This document shows, one piece after another, positions 9,215 to 20,386 of a stretch of DNA of 64,000 nt. Each line of letters begins with the position of its first letter. Position 1 is the stretch's first letter. This DNA is from Mesorhabditis belari (Eukaryota > Nematoda > Chromadorea > Rhabditida > Rhabditidae): contig CAUEEP010000893.1 in assembly GCA_958450365.1 (NCBI GenBank), positions 519,501 to 583,500 on the forward strand, read 5' to 3'. A program made the translations under genes and the position numbers. The notes below the pieces were generated by a model. It ran no database searches. It worked only from the letters and a program-made list of their open reading frames with translations, and was not told the DNA's origin.

Positions 9215-10322
9215 CGAGTCGGAAAAAATGGAAAATGGAAAATAGAAAATGGAAAGAAAATGGAAAGAAAACAATTGTTTTTCATTTTTTTTAATATTCT
9301 CATGTTTATCTCATCAGGAATAAGCACTGGAATCTCCTTCAAATCCGACAGTAATAATAGCCCAAGTATTGTCCGTGCCAATCAATAACCATTGTTTGTT
9401 ACCACTGAGGTTAGGAAAGGCAATTTTTCCAAGATACATTTGCGAAACAGCTAATTCCTAAGAAATATTGGTGTTCTATTGATGAGAACAGTAGAACTTG
9501 CCAAAAGTTGCTCTAGAAACTTGGAAAATAAAAAATACCAGGAAAATGGAAACAAAAAGAACAAAAACAATTGTTCTTTTTTGTAGCTTGCTGTAGCTTA
9601 CTGTTTGTCTACATTTTGTCTTGCTAAAGATTTCATGTAATGAAAATGAGCGCGGTAGGGCGTTGTACAACAATTGTACAAAGTTCCTTGTGCTGTTTTC
9701 CATTAAACTTAAAAAGTACTTAATATTTCTCAAGTTTACCTTTTCTGGGATCTCCTGTCGACTCTTGAAGGGCATCTCACTGACGATTGATCGTAAACGA
9801 TCGAACCATTGCCGATCCAAGTACTCGTCGATCCAAGTACTCAGCCACCACTCCTTCCGAATCTTTGCGCTCTTCTGCAAGTTTAGAAAGTGATATTAGA
9901 TTATCAGCTATCAGAATAATGAAAGGACATCAATTTCTCTTCAACTTTATCACTAAAACAGCTAAAAAAGTCGCCATTCTCATGTCTGTCTCATCAGGAA
10001 TAAGCACTAGAATCTCCTTCAAATCCGACAGCCGTAATAATAACCGAAGTATTGTCCATTGTCTGTTATCATTGATGATTATATATCATGATTCCTGTAA
10101 ACGTTGTTTCATTGCTGAATGTATTAAGGATGTAATCTGTAATCGAGTCGAAAAAAATGGAAAATGGAAAATGGAAAATGGAAATAAAATGGAAATAAAA
10201 TGAAAACAAAACAATTGTTTTTTCATTTTTTTTAAATATTTATGTTTATCTCATCAGGAATAAGCACTGGAATCTCCTTCAAATCCGCCAGTAATAATAA
10301 CCCAAGTATTGTCCGTGCCAAT
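9215..10322. repeat. Triplicated block ATCTCATCAGGAATAAGCAC, two with (AAATGG)n leader
   Basis: Copies at about 9215-9380, 9985-10062 and 10150-10322. They share a GGAAAATGGAAAATGG leader (first and third), TCATCAGGAATAAGCACT, ATCTCCTTCAAATCCG and AGTATTGTCC. Between them, a minus-strand open stretch (9730-9880, WWLSTWIDEYLDRQWFDRL) has an acceptor and donor and could be an exon. It contains an internal 16-bp tandem duplication. No family recognised. Confidence 0.6.
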
Positions 10323-10436
10323 GTCCTGCAAACAGAATTGAAATCCGTGAATTCCCTGCAATTTTGGACTCAGATTTACTAAAAAAAATAAAAAGTTTAT
10401 TATCAACAAAAAAATCGAAATCGAAAATTACCCTAT

Positions 10437-10935
10437 TTACTCAAATGGGAAGACCGACCTCAATTATAAGACCGTCTCGAATAGAAGGCGGGGTCTAGGA
10501 GGTGATCGAAGAAATAGAAGACCGTCTCGAATATAAGATCGGTCTTATATTCGAGGTACCCTGTTTTCTATTCTGCGCGAAAGTGGCCGTACTCAAATAC
10601 GGGAAAAGAATAAGGGAATTTACCCAATAGGGTAAAAATATTATATTTTCATTCAATAGCACAATTTTGTTGTTAAATGTTACAATAAATTTCTATAAAG
10701 AAGTTTTCTTTTAAACGCTGGTTACTTTCCTGAAAATTTTCGTGAATGCAAATAAGACTCAATTATAAGATCGTCTCGAATAGAAGGCGGGGTCTAGGAG
10801 GTGATCGAAGAAATAGAAGACCGTCTCGAATATAAGATTATATTGCGCGAAAGTGGGCGTACTCAAATACGGGAAAAGAATAAAGGAATTTACCCAATAG
10901 CGTAAAAATATCATAATTTCATTCAATAGCACTAT
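10437..10935. mobile_element. Two partial copies of the TACCGTATTTACTCG element
   Basis: The stretch 10437-10750 matches the complement of the right end of the element at 33736-34682 (shared blocks CGTACTCAAATACGGGAAAA, AAGAATAAGGGAATTTACCC). A second partial copy (10756-10930) follows in the same orientation. No TIR pair or target duplication is left. Confidence 0.75.
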
Positions 10936-11099
10936 TTTTTGTATTTTTTTGGTACTTTCCGTTAGACTCCCGCCACCTCCCCATTTCTGTTATACTCCGC
11001 CAGTTTTTTTATCTAATTATTTGCTCATTTTTTTAATCTCAAAAATGACGGGGTATAACGGAAATATGGAGGTGACAGAGGTATAACCCAAAGAAAGAA

Positions 11100-12127
11100 A
11101 GCCTTGGAAGTTCGCCGAAATGAAGTTGAAATCGCTTTTAGAGTTGAGGTGAGATGAAAAGTTGAAGAATTTACTTTAACCAACGAACAATCTAGGAACA
11201 AAAGTTTCTTGGTGAGATGAGAAAGAAAGCCACTTCCACATTGCAATCGATCCATCAACGTCACCGTGAAAGAATTCGAACATTGGAAAGTTATTTTAAC
11301 CATTTTAAATGATCAACAGGGACAACTTGTTTGTCGGAAAGAAATGGCTGAAAGAAAGTTGGAAAAACGTCTTCGAGAGGAAAGGTTTGCTAGAATAGAT
11401 GATGGCTTAACTCTAGATTTCAAATTCCCTTCAAATTACCTTCAAATTCCCTTCAAATTCCCTTCAAATCCCTTTCAAATTCCCTTCAAATTCGCTTCTT
11501 TTAGGCTTCAACTGGAATCACAATTATCTATCGATAAATACAATATGTTATTGATGCAAGTAAAGTATCGACAAAAACAGGAAATCGATCGAGCACAAAA
11601 AAGACACGTTGCTGAAGAAGAAATTCTTGAAAAGTAAAATAGCTTATTTTCAAAAGCCTTTCCGATTTTAGAGAACTCAAAAAAGTGCGACAAACTTTTT
11701 CGAAAAGTAAAGCTGAAATTTTTATTTATGGAGACTTATGGAGAGGCAGTCAGGTAGAGTCAGGCATTCAGTCAGGCATATTCATAGAATTTAATCGCCA
11801 AATAAAACATTAAACAGCTAGGAAAGGTTTTAGAAGAGCACGTCCAAAAGTGGGCAGAAGGTTGATGTTGATACACTGAATGAATATGGTGAAACGAGAA
11901 TGAACTCCCTGTTGAAAAGACAAGAAAATGAAATGATTTCATTGAAAGAAGAACATAGAAAACAAGTATTTTCTTACTGTTCTTTTTGCGATTTGATAAA
12001 TTTTCAGATAAATATAAATTTCGAAGAGGCTTGCAAAGATCAATTTGACATTTCTGAAGTCTCTGTGATCAACACAATCAGATCGACTGCTGACGAGAAT
12101 AACGAGTATTTGTCGATACATTTTTAG
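11100..12127 (+). CDS. Coiled-coil protein, C-terminal part; 5' end unresolved
   Basis: Exons with compatible phases: about 11093-11148, 11196-11289, about 11342-11384, 11505-11633, 11672-11753, 11834-11965 and 12008-12127 (TAG). The product is highly charged and heptad-like throughout (RKKATSTLQSIHQRHRERIR, MAERKLEKRLREER, KYRQKQEIDRAQKRHVAEEE, LLKRQENEMISLKEEHRKQ), then an acidic end. It resembles the coiled-coil tails of cytoskeletal or kinase-associated proteins, but I cannot name a family. The join into the third exon is weak (acceptor GGAAAG). No start ATG was found: the region upstream is MITE sequence, so the gene may be truncated. An intron at 11385-11504 contains five repeats of TTCCCTTCAAA. 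Confidence 0.6.
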
Positions 12128-12308
12128 TATCTTTATCTTTTTATCTTTTTAAATATCTTTTTTAACTTTTAAAACTATCTTAAACTATCTTTGTTTTAGT
12201 AAAAACTCATCTTTGTAGACTAGGAAAAGTGTTATTTTAATATTCAATGGATGCAACGAGACAATAAATCTTTGAAATATAAAATGTACATACTTATACT
12301 GAACAAGT

Positions 12309-12411
12309 ACAATTGCTGGTGCATGAACCAGAAAAGATATGGCTCGATGCACTCATTGCACCAGGAGCAATTTCGTTTTTGAAGACAGTTTTTAAAATTT
12401 ATGATCTTGGA
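12309..12411 (+). CDS. Possible isolated exon, unrecognised
   Basis: An open stretch LLVHEPEKIWLDALIAPGAI followed by SFLKTVFKIYDLG ends at a consensus-like donor (GGA/GTACGT at 12411/12412). The residue mix is protein-like, unlike the AT-rich flanks. The intron would run into the 34-bp satellite. No partner exon or family recognised. Confidence 0.35.
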
Positions 12412-12458
12412 GTACGTTCTAAATATTGTAATCACATTGTCACACTCACTCAATCCTG

Positions 12459-12725
12459 TGACCAATCAATCGCGAAAACCACCTCAACCCTGAGACCAAT
12501 CAATCGCGAAAAGCACCTCAACCCTGAGACCAATCAATCGCGAAAACCACCTCAACCCTGAGACCAATCAATCGCGAAAAGCACCTCAACCCTGAGACCA
12601 ATCAATCGCGAAAACCACCTCAACCCTGAGACCAATCAATCGCGAAAAGCACCTCAACCCTGAGACCAATCAATCGCGAAAACCACCTCAACCCTGAGAC
12701 CAATCAATCGCGAAAACCACAAAGC
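12459..12725. repeat. 34-bp tandem array with alternating variants
   Basis: About 7.8 units of GACCAATCAATCGCGAAAA(C/G)CCACCTCAACCCTGA-type sequence, period exactly 34 (starts at 12460, 12494, 12528 and so on). The variable position alternates C, G, C, G, C, G, C, C, so the real unit is a 68-bp dimer. Confidence 0.95.
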
Positions 12726-13554
12726 AATCATTGAGAGTTAAGTTCATTTAAAAGTTTTTTTCAAAAAAAACATGATTACCAATTGTTCGTGATGCTAAAA
12801 GCAAGCTGGTGAAATAGAAGAATTTCATTTTAAAGGAAAAACGAATTGAATGAATGCCAGAAAACTGTCAATTTATAAGAAACAATGATTTATTCACTTT
12901 TCATCTCTCAACTTTTTCTGTCTGCAGTTTTCAACGTTTCTCTTTTCTTTTATCTTTCAAAAGGCTCCGTTTACGAAAACGGATATCTTTTGCTTTTTGT
13001 AAATTGTGATCACTTCAAAGCTTTACCAAAGAAATTTTCGAAGAAATCTAAAAACGTGCATTTGCAAAGTATATTTTACTTTTGTTTAGAAATCTTGTAA
13101 GATTTGCGAAACTTTTTAATGACTTAGTCATCGCGAATGTTTTCAACTCGAAAAAAATTCAAGAAAAGACTTGTAGTGGTTAAAACAAAAACAAATTTTA
13201 CGGTCCAGTTGATTTTGTAGGCACATTAAAGAATTGAAAAATAATCTTTGCATTGTGAACGTATCTCTTTCTTTTGTTTTTTTTGCATGTGATCCATCTT
13301 CACAGCACAATTTCGAGAAAAATAAGCTCCTGCGTATTTTCAGAGGATTACAGTTGGTTGAATCGCCTTTAAAAGCTCGAAATTTTCCCTAATACCATTC
13401 TGAGAGCTCTGTACAAAAGAAGTATATTCATTCGACACGAATAATGAATTACAACATAATGGAGGGAATTTTTACCCCTATTTATCCAAATGTTGTTAAG
13501 AAAAAAACCCATAATGATGGGAAAAAGAATCCCATAATGATGAGAAGTTTTTCT
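12726..13554. other. Non-coding AT-rich stretch
   Basis: I see no supportable gene. A 71-residue hydrophobic ORF (12885-13100) lacks splice or start context. The stretch ends in the tRNA-like repeat. Confidence 0.5.
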
Positions 13555-13635
13555 GGCCACCGGGATCGAACCCTTGACCCCCCGACTAGGAGACAAGACC
13601 CCTATCCTATCCGGTCGGCTACGATGGTTCAATTA
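13555..13635 (-). repeat. tRNA-like (SINE-type) sequence
   Basis: The minus strand reads an A-box-like TAGCCGACCGGATAGGATAG and a B-box GGGTTCGATCCC. The acceptor and anticodon stems do not pair, so it is not a functional tRNA. Similar degenerate tRNA-like units occur at 778-832, 14514-14574, 20650-20718, 39601-39672, 40328-40398, 51692-51772, 59748-59820 and 60580-60625. Confidence 0.55.
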
Positions 13636-13871
13636 AAAAATTTTTACAATTCTAGAATTTCAAAGTAGAATAAAGTAAAAATCTATCCTTTCTGTAAGCG
13701 GGAATATGATTAAAACCTCGAAATGTAGTTGAGCTATTTGTTTTGAATCGAATCATCGCCATCAATCCCAAAAATGTCGAGTAAAACCCCCAATTTTTCG
13801 AGTCTGACACATCATTTCTTAAATTATTTGACCAATAATTATTTGACAGCTTACCTATATAGTTGAAATTG

Positions 13872-13970
13872 TTTTGAATTCCATTCTGAATTCCATTCTG
13901 GGTTCCATGCTGAATTCCATTCTGAATTCCATTCTGGATTCCATGCTGAATTCCATTCTGAATTCCATTC
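13872..13970. repeat. 12-bp minisatellite (GAATTCCATTCT)n
   Basis: Eight units with GAATTCCATTCT, GGTTCCATGCT and GGATTCCATGCT variants, directly upstream of the chemoreceptor start. Confidence 0.9.
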
Positions 13971-14021
13971 TTTTTCTCAAACTTCTAAAACTTTTGCATA
14001 TTGTAGACTCTCTGCATCATA

Positions 14022-17000
14022 ATGTCTGCAAATTGGAGTGATTCCCAAGTGCAATGGATCGATTGGGTTTCTGCGGCTGGACTTCTGCTAAACTTTATGC
14101 TTCTCTACTTGATAATGACTGATCGAAATGTGAGTTATGTTAAGTTAAAAGTTAAATTAGTTAAAATCGATTCCTGTTAAACAGATTTGGCCTAAATTCC
14201 ATTCTCTAAGATTGAATCAAAAGAGGATTGATTAGAGGTCAACTTTAGAAAAGTGGGGATGGATATCGACGGATATTGGTGATCATTTGTTGCTACAATA
14301 TTTTCTATGCTTTAGTCCATTGTTTTGTTGCTGTGGTGAGTGGAAATTCTGTGGTACTTTCCCAGTTTCGGGAAAGGGTTCATTTACTAGGGAAGAGTGC
14401 TAGGTCACTTACTATTTTTCTTTATTTTCTTATCTAATTTCGATCAGAGCAATAATGTCAAAAGAAAGTATGATTCTATGACTTGAGAGTTTTGAAAGTT
14501 TGTCAAGTGGGGGGATTCGAACTCACTACAAAAATGCGATCCGTTCCGTAGACAAGCACACTACTCGCTACATCACGATCCCCGTCGAAAGAAAAGCATG
14601 AACTAAGCCTAAGAATGTATAGCAAAAAGTTTGATGCCAGAAATCTCGCGTTTGCGAGCTATTCAGAAGATTTTGATTACAGATTCGGATTCCCTGTTCG
14701 ATTTTCTATCGGATAGACTAAGTTTTGTTTCAAAGATCCCACGGTGAACCAGTACTCTTCCCAAGTTAAGTAAGCTCGGGGCTGAAGTTAGAGCTGCAAG
14801 CTCGCTAGAAATAGCTTTATCAACAACTACTTCTCGGAGAACTTGTAACACCTATTCTAACCCGGGTCTGCCTAGTAAATGTACCTACAACTGGCTATTA
14901 GACTGTGACTAGAGGTGATACTGAGAAGTATCGACTCTCTTATGTATCTAACTCATTTTCTCATTGTCAGGCAATTCTCGTTGATGAGACCGGCTACCTC
15001 GCATTCAGTTATCGATTTGCTGACTACGGCTTTTGGCCGGCTTATTTTGCGATACAGGTAAAGCTGAATAAAAGATAAAGATAAAGATATTCATTTTATT
15101 CAGTAAGCTAAATAAATTGAATATCTTTATCCGCATGGGAAAGCCAAATCAATCATCCTCAGGTTTTCATCGCTTCTTTCATCATGTCACTCTCACTTTT
15201 GGCCATTCATTGTTTATATCGATATGTGAAAATTACCGGGTGAGTTTTCATTTCTGAACTTATATAAAAAAAAATTTAGACGATTCGCTTTCATATTCAA
15301 TCGGTGGTACTGCATCCTTTTCTTGGTCATTTGTCATTTTCTTTTTGCAATTCTTGTTATCCTATTTACGAGTTTTACAATAATGGTAACAATATAACAG
15401 AAAATTGTCAAAGTCTCAATTCCAGCCAAGCCCGCTTAGAGATCAGATCAGCGAAATGGAGCTGAAAGAACGCTACAATTTGAGTACCATCAATCTTGGC
15501 TATATTGGACCAGTTTATAGGGTAAAGAGATTATAAACAATCAAATTTGAAAAGTTTAGACAATGAACCAGCAAACAGGTCAATGGGATTATCGATGGAG
15601 AGATGTTTTTGGGGTATTTGGTTGTGACAGTCTTCAAGTGATCGCCTATATTGTAATCTGTACATTTGGACTCAAGCTGTGAGTGAGAAAACACATTCTA
15701 ATACGATTTTCTAGACCCTTGCACAATTGAAAATGTTATTCAAGTCAAGGATTAGTCAACAATACCAAATTGGGTTGATTTAATAGAAGTTGATGCCAGT
15801 TTTCTAAAATTGGTGTCCTTTCGAAAACGAAATTCAACTGGAACGTACTCTACTTCAGTAGGCTTGGCTTAGAAAGCTTCAGTAAAACTTTTAAAGTCAG
15901 ATAAAGATATTTGTGACTTTTTTATGCTCTTGATCTTGACCATTCCATCACAATTCCATTGAACTTAAATTTCCATCACAATCCTAAACTCTTTCAGTTA
16001 CTTTTTCGTCCATCGAGCGCTCATCAGTCCAAAGGCAAAAGCAATGAATATTCAACTGATGCGCTTGCTTTTTGTTGAGGTGCTTATAAAAACCAAGTTT
16101 GTAAAGGGGTACTTTTGTGTTATCTGGGAGAAAATCTCAGAAAAAAATTAGCTGGGGGAATGTCAATGCCAAAATAGACGTTTTACGGTTACAGAAAATG
16201 CGCTTTTTGGCATTGCTCTTAGAGTACATTGTACAAGTACATTGCTCTTGAAGTACATTGCTCCTAGAACCCGGATCATTTCTGATCGATGGTCTTCGTA
16301 TCGAAGTCTCGCTTACCACTCCGACTATGATTTCAATTGGGTCAACCGCACAACAAACTTCGTTGATCCCATCGACCTTTTACAGACAACATATTGAGAG
16401 GATGTGGCGCCCATTCAAAGATGCAAACCGTCGCGGCCATGGAACTCATCAAACAATGGTCGAATTTCCGTTTGCCTACAGACGAATGAACTTGAGAATC
16501 GTGACGAACTTGAGCCTTGAATCCTTGAACCAATTATTCACCTGAATGACACGAATGGAATCTGAAAGTCCAGGGTGGCTGGAAAGTTCTGTTACTTCTT
16601 GATGACGCTTTGGCGGTCTCGCATACCTAAATAACAAACTTATTATTCAAATCATCAAAAAATAACATTTAGATATAGAAAAAGAGAAAATAAAAAAAAG
16701 GATCATAAAGAATGCTCTAAACAGCCACCAGAAACTTCGATGCATTTCTTGTGACGTTTCTAGAAGTTGGCGCAGATTTGACAGAGATTTGATCCCAGGC
16801 TCGTTTCTCAAATGATCTGTTGACTTGATTGAGATGGTCGACACATTGATTGCATCTTCAATAGTATTGATCCTATCCTCGAGATTGGAGCGACACTCGA
16901 TCACCTCTCGAACAATTCGGCACTTGAATCAAGCCATTGCTGACAAAGTAGACGATTGTAGCCTTTCCGAAAATTTCATTTTGAAGTAAAGTGAGAGAAA

Positions 17001-17729
17001 TTCTGTCATTTCAGGCTCTTGAATTCCATTTTTCCTCCTTTATTGAACAAATGTGAATTCTAATCTCAAAAAGCGAGTTTACTATAACGATAAGATATAG
17101 AAAAAGACAAAAATAAGAAAAAGAATCATAAAGAATGCTCAAAACAGTCACCAGAAACTTCGATGCATTTAACTATAAAACGTCTATTGACATCCTCAAG
17201 CTAATTTTTTACTGAGAAAACACAAAAATATCTGTAAATGCTCTTGAAATTCCAGGCAATTGCTCCGCTAATCTTTGAGTTTATCCCGTGCTTCGTGGCG
17301 ATGTGGGGAGGATTTTTTGGTATGTTCACAATAAGGTCATGAACAAGTTTGATTATGAATCTTTTTTGTACAAAAACTGGAAATTTGTGCATTTTGTAGT
17401 AAGATCCTTGTGCTGACCCACCAAAGTTCAAACTAACATTTAGACTTACCAATGAGCGATGCTGCCTACTATGTGCCGATCTTTTTCTCGTGTTACCCGG
17501 CAGCTGAAGCGCTCATGACCATTTTTGGTTTCAACGTTCGTTTGCTAATTGAAAAGAATTTTAGGAACGAAAAACAAATTATACGCTTTTCTTTAATTTA
17601 CAAGTACAACATAAAGAAAAAGAATGTAAAAAAAAGAAAGCCTTTCAGGCATATCGCCGCCGAGTTTTCCGATTGAAGAGTTCGGCCACCCTCACCACCG
17701 TCTCATCGTCTTTTGGGCAAACAAATTAA
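14022..17729 (+). CDS. Str-superfamily 7TM chemoreceptor, complete, 332 residues
   Basis: Eleven exons close in phase to exactly 333 codons: 14022-14129, 14249-14335, 14971-15057, 15163-15239, 15280-15385, 15426-15521, 15560-15678, 15998-16079, 17256-17319, 17444-17535 and 17649-17729 (TAA). TM1 is VSAAGLLLNFMLLYLIM. TM2 is RRILVIICCYNIFYALVHCF. TM3 ends LLAIHCLYRYVKIT, the H-x-x-YRY motif of Str/Srd/Srh receptors. TM4 is ILFLVICHFLFAILVILF and TM5 is DSLQVIAYIVICTFGL. TM6 is APLIFEFIPCFVAMW. TM7 is YVPIFFSCYPAAEALMTIF, followed by a basic YRRRVFRLK tail. Expected to sit in sensory cilia and bind odorants or pheromones. The length is normal for the family. Introns 2 and 8 are swollen by a repeat and a Merlin remnant. 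Exon 3 is partly duplicated at 2800-2848. Apparently intact. Confidence 0.88.
14514..15019. repeat. Chemoreceptor intron-2/exon-3 segment that is duplicated at 2.4 kb
   Basis: Closely matches 778-833 plus 2403-2848. The point corresponding to the Tc1 insertion (after CACTACTCGCTA, about 14572) is uninterrupted here, which makes this the empty-site paralogue. The left end of the repeat is a tRNA-like unit on the minus strand with a B-box (GTTCGAATCC). Confidence 0.85.
16137..17215 (+). mobile_element. Merlin (IS1016/ISXO2-like) element remnant inside receptor intron 8
   Basis: The ends form an inverted repeat: CTCAGAAAAAAATTAGCT on the left and AGCTAATTTTTTACTGAG on the right, extending through AAAACGTCTATT about 40 bp in. 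GAGAAAA-type sequence flanks both ends, compatible with an 8-9 bp target duplication. The coding remnant (about 16265-16545) reads SDRWSSYRSLAYHSDYDFNW, NRTTNFVDPID, then after a frameshift IERMWRPFKDANRRGHGTHQ. This matches the last D and the E-W-R region of ISXO2-like DDE transposases. It is inactive. Inside it, a roughly 75-bp block is repeated at 16672 and 17092. Confidence 0.82.
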
Positions 17730-18557
17730 TCATAGTTTATCTTCAACGCTTTCAGAAAACACACAACAAATGACAGCTGATCTGTGAAGAAAATAGAAAC
17801 TATCAAAATAACATATCATCTATTTTGTTTGGCCTCGTTAATAAAGTTTTTGTTCGACGTTTGCGTAATGCCTACATCATATTCTTACACATCCTAAGTG
17901 CTGAACCTGAAGTCTTTCTTGTTTAATCTATTCTTGGTCTTTTTCTTTTGATTCTTTAGTGATCCAAATTTTTTTTTTCGGAAAAGCAGACTCATGTCTC
18001 CATGGAGTTCAAAAGAAAGCAAATATTAAATATCTAACGTAAAGAAAAATACTTTAGCTGCTCAATGGAATGTGTATTTTGGGGGAGCGCACAAGCGCTC
18101 GCCATCTGGCACACGGGTGATTATATAGCGAGAAAGCGACCACCAAAGCCGGTTCAATTACCAAAATTTGAAGTTAGTATGAACCCCGAGACTTTACAAA
18201 AGTGTCTCGAGAAATTTTAGAACAGATTTCCATCCTGGGAAGTCCAAAAGTCTCACCCGAAAGAATCTCTCCACTTTGCCACACTATGACCTTGTAATTT
18301 GTACTGTAAGCTCCAACAATAAAGAAATTGAAGTTTAAAATTCGAAAAGCAATCCATTCACCTTATTATTTGTGCAAAAGCTAATTTCGAATCGATCGGC
18401 AAGAAAAAACAAAACGAAAAAAGATTCAAATCGACTTAGATAGGATTATAATAAATGTGTATCCCTGTCAACCAGAAATAAAATAAATCCAAAACCACGG
18501 TACACACTGGTTACAGTATATCAAAGATACAATAAAGTATAAAAAAAACAAAAAATT
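17730..18557. other. Intergenic stretch, no gene recognised
   Basis: AT-rich with several short open frames but no consistent splice chain. A more GC-rich patch (18080-18160, with GCGCACAAGCGCTCGCC) is noted but unexplained. Confidence 0.5.
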
Positions 18558-18629
18558 GGGCTCGTCCGGGGATCGAACCCGGGACCTCTCGCACCCAAAG
18601 CGAGAATCATACCACTAGACCAACGAGCC
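18558..18629 (-). tRNA. tRNA-Pro (anticodon TGG)
   Basis: The minus strand folds into a complete cloverleaf. The acceptor GGCTCGT/ACGAGCC pairs over 7 bp. The D arm is GGTCTAGTGGTATGATT. The anticodon stem CTCGC/GCGAG holds loop TTTGGGT, so the anticodon is TGG. The T arm is CCCGGGTTCGATCCCCGG and the discriminator base is C. Internal A and B boxes are intact. It matches the known nematode tRNA-Pro pattern. No intron. Confidence 0.96.
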
Positions 18630-19780
18630 ATGCGTCGGCGGGCTGAAACGGGGGTGATCTTTTGGATCTTCACATTCGATCGAGGAAAATCTTGTTTCGG
18701 CGAGAAGGAATTGTGCTAGTTGGAGAAAGAAGGAAAGCCAAAAAAGGCACAGAAGGACTTTTCATAAAGAAAGCAAAGATAGCCAGCTTACTATAGCACA
18801 AATGAGCAAAAAAATAGATGTGCTGCGGCTTTAAAGCTTTATTTCATTTTCACATTGACCAGACTAACGGTTATCTGATTTGTTCTGGTCTGATAGTGAG
18901 TCCAATATTATCTAATTCTTGAAGAATGCTTTGCCGGAGCAATCATTTGCCCCTTTTCCGATTCATAGAAAAATCCAATGACAACACAACTGAAATATCG
19001 TGTTTGCTTTATGAAAAGGCCTTAGCTCGACAGTCTGCTCTCGGCTTTCTTCTTTCTCAGAGAATTTGGTTTAAATTTTGAATCTCAGCTTGAATTTTGT
19101 GATCTCTGACAAAATTCAGCTTCTGTACAGGGTGCGGCGAAAGTTCTGTCCTTTTTAGAATTCTAATACTCTAATAGAAAATCCCCATAGGAGCGTCGCG
19201 TAGTCTAAGTTTACCCTCCAACAAAGGCTCATATCTCAGCCCCAGTACGTTTGTTTCTGCGCGCTTGGGTATCAAATTAAAGTAGAGGGGATGGGTGATT
19301 TTTTGAGATATAACACATAAGTTAGAATCCTATTTACGTGCCGTTTAAAGGGACTGGCGCAAAAGCGGCGCGGCTCGCTTTCGAAAGCGTGGATACGCTA
19401 CCGTGCCCCACACAAAATTCCCCTTTTGCCATTCTTTTCATTTTTCGGGATTCCGATGGACTCGTGAATATTGTCCGGCTTCTATGCCGAGTCCCGCTAA
19501 GTTTTCTTCTCCCTTCGTAAAAATTATTATGTTCTTGTAGCACGTTTTCAAAGTCTCCCCTCTCGCCTCGTTCGTTCCCTACTTTTTATATTGTTCTGCC
19601 CATGTTTCTTGTTTAAATCTCTAAAATGGTTTTGTTTCGTTTCTCTGGGCTGCCTTCTACTCCATTGTCTTTGAATCTTATTCTATGTGCCGTATGAACT
19701 TAGCTTAACCAACTCTCTTTTAACCAAACACATTAAATCTACCAAATCAAATCGGCGCGATCCTCTTGGGTTTATACTTT
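18630..19780. other. Intergenic stretch with repeat fragments
   Basis: Holds a solitary mariner-type end (CAGGGTGCGGCGAAAGTTCT at 19128) and an inverse copy of the dispersed repeat (19195-19322). A GC-richer patch (19338-19520) is open on both strands; I do not regard either frame as a supported gene. Confidence 0.5.
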
Positions 19781-19856
19781 TGAAGTACCGCCCAAAAGTG
19801 TCCCCATATGGGGACACTTTTTGGGGATACTTGGGGGCGGTACTTCAAAAGTAGAC
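19781..19856. repeat. Perfect-type hairpin/foldback element
   Basis: Outer arms ACTTTTGAAGTACCGCCC and GGGCGGTACTTCAAAAGT flank an inner palindrome AAAAGTGTCCCCATATGGGG with its continuation ACACTTTT. The whole 76-bp unit is self-complementary except for a short asymmetry on the right. It could be a foldback MITE. Confidence 0.9.
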
Positions 19857-20154
19857 TTGGGTTTTGTGTCTAATTATTTTAGAAAAAGGATTAGTCAGTG
19901 AAAAGGTATTGGGTAAGGTTAAATAGTTGCTAACTCATATTTTTCACATTAACGAGCGTTTAGAAAAAAATGATTGAAAAGTGGCAAAAAAGTCGAGTTT
20001 TCATTATTTTTCAAACATTTTGTTCTAAGCGCTGGTTAATCTGAAAAATATGTGTTATATCTCAAAAATTCACCCATCCTCTGCTTTAATTTTATACCCA
20101 AGTGCGCAGAACCAAACATACTGGTGTCGAGATATGAGCGCTTCTGATTGAAGC

Positions 20155-20386
20155 AGTGGCAACTCGTTATAACTTTCTTTTTCGTTAACCGATTTAGAAG
20201 ATTTACACTCCATTTTGTTGCACTCATCGAGAGCAACAAAATGGTACTAAAATCATTTCAAGAGGTCAAAAACTAGAAAAGTGAGTTTTTTCCAACTTTC
20301 CTAGTTTTTTGACCTATTGAAATGGTATGTTAATCTTCTAAATCGGTTAACTACAAAGAAAGTTATAAGAGTTGCCGCAATGCCTC
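20155..20386. repeat. Foldback element with 50-bp arms
   Basis: Left arm TGGCAACTCGTTATAACTTT through CCGATTTAGAAGATT is complemented at 20330-20383. Inner arms also pair (TCATTTCAAGAGGTCAAAAA with its complement near 20305), and a smaller hairpin (CCATTTTGTTGC / GCAACAAAATGG) lies at 20212-20243. No ORF. It is AT-rich and MITE-like. Confidence 0.85.

Noticed and set aside
12459..12725. CRISPR array (regular 34-bp repeats)
   Set aside because: The repeats are contiguous with no unique spacers, and the genome is eukaryotic.
19334..19543. Overlapping ORFs on both strands in a GC-richer patch
   Set aside because: Both frames are open by base composition; neither has motif or splice support.
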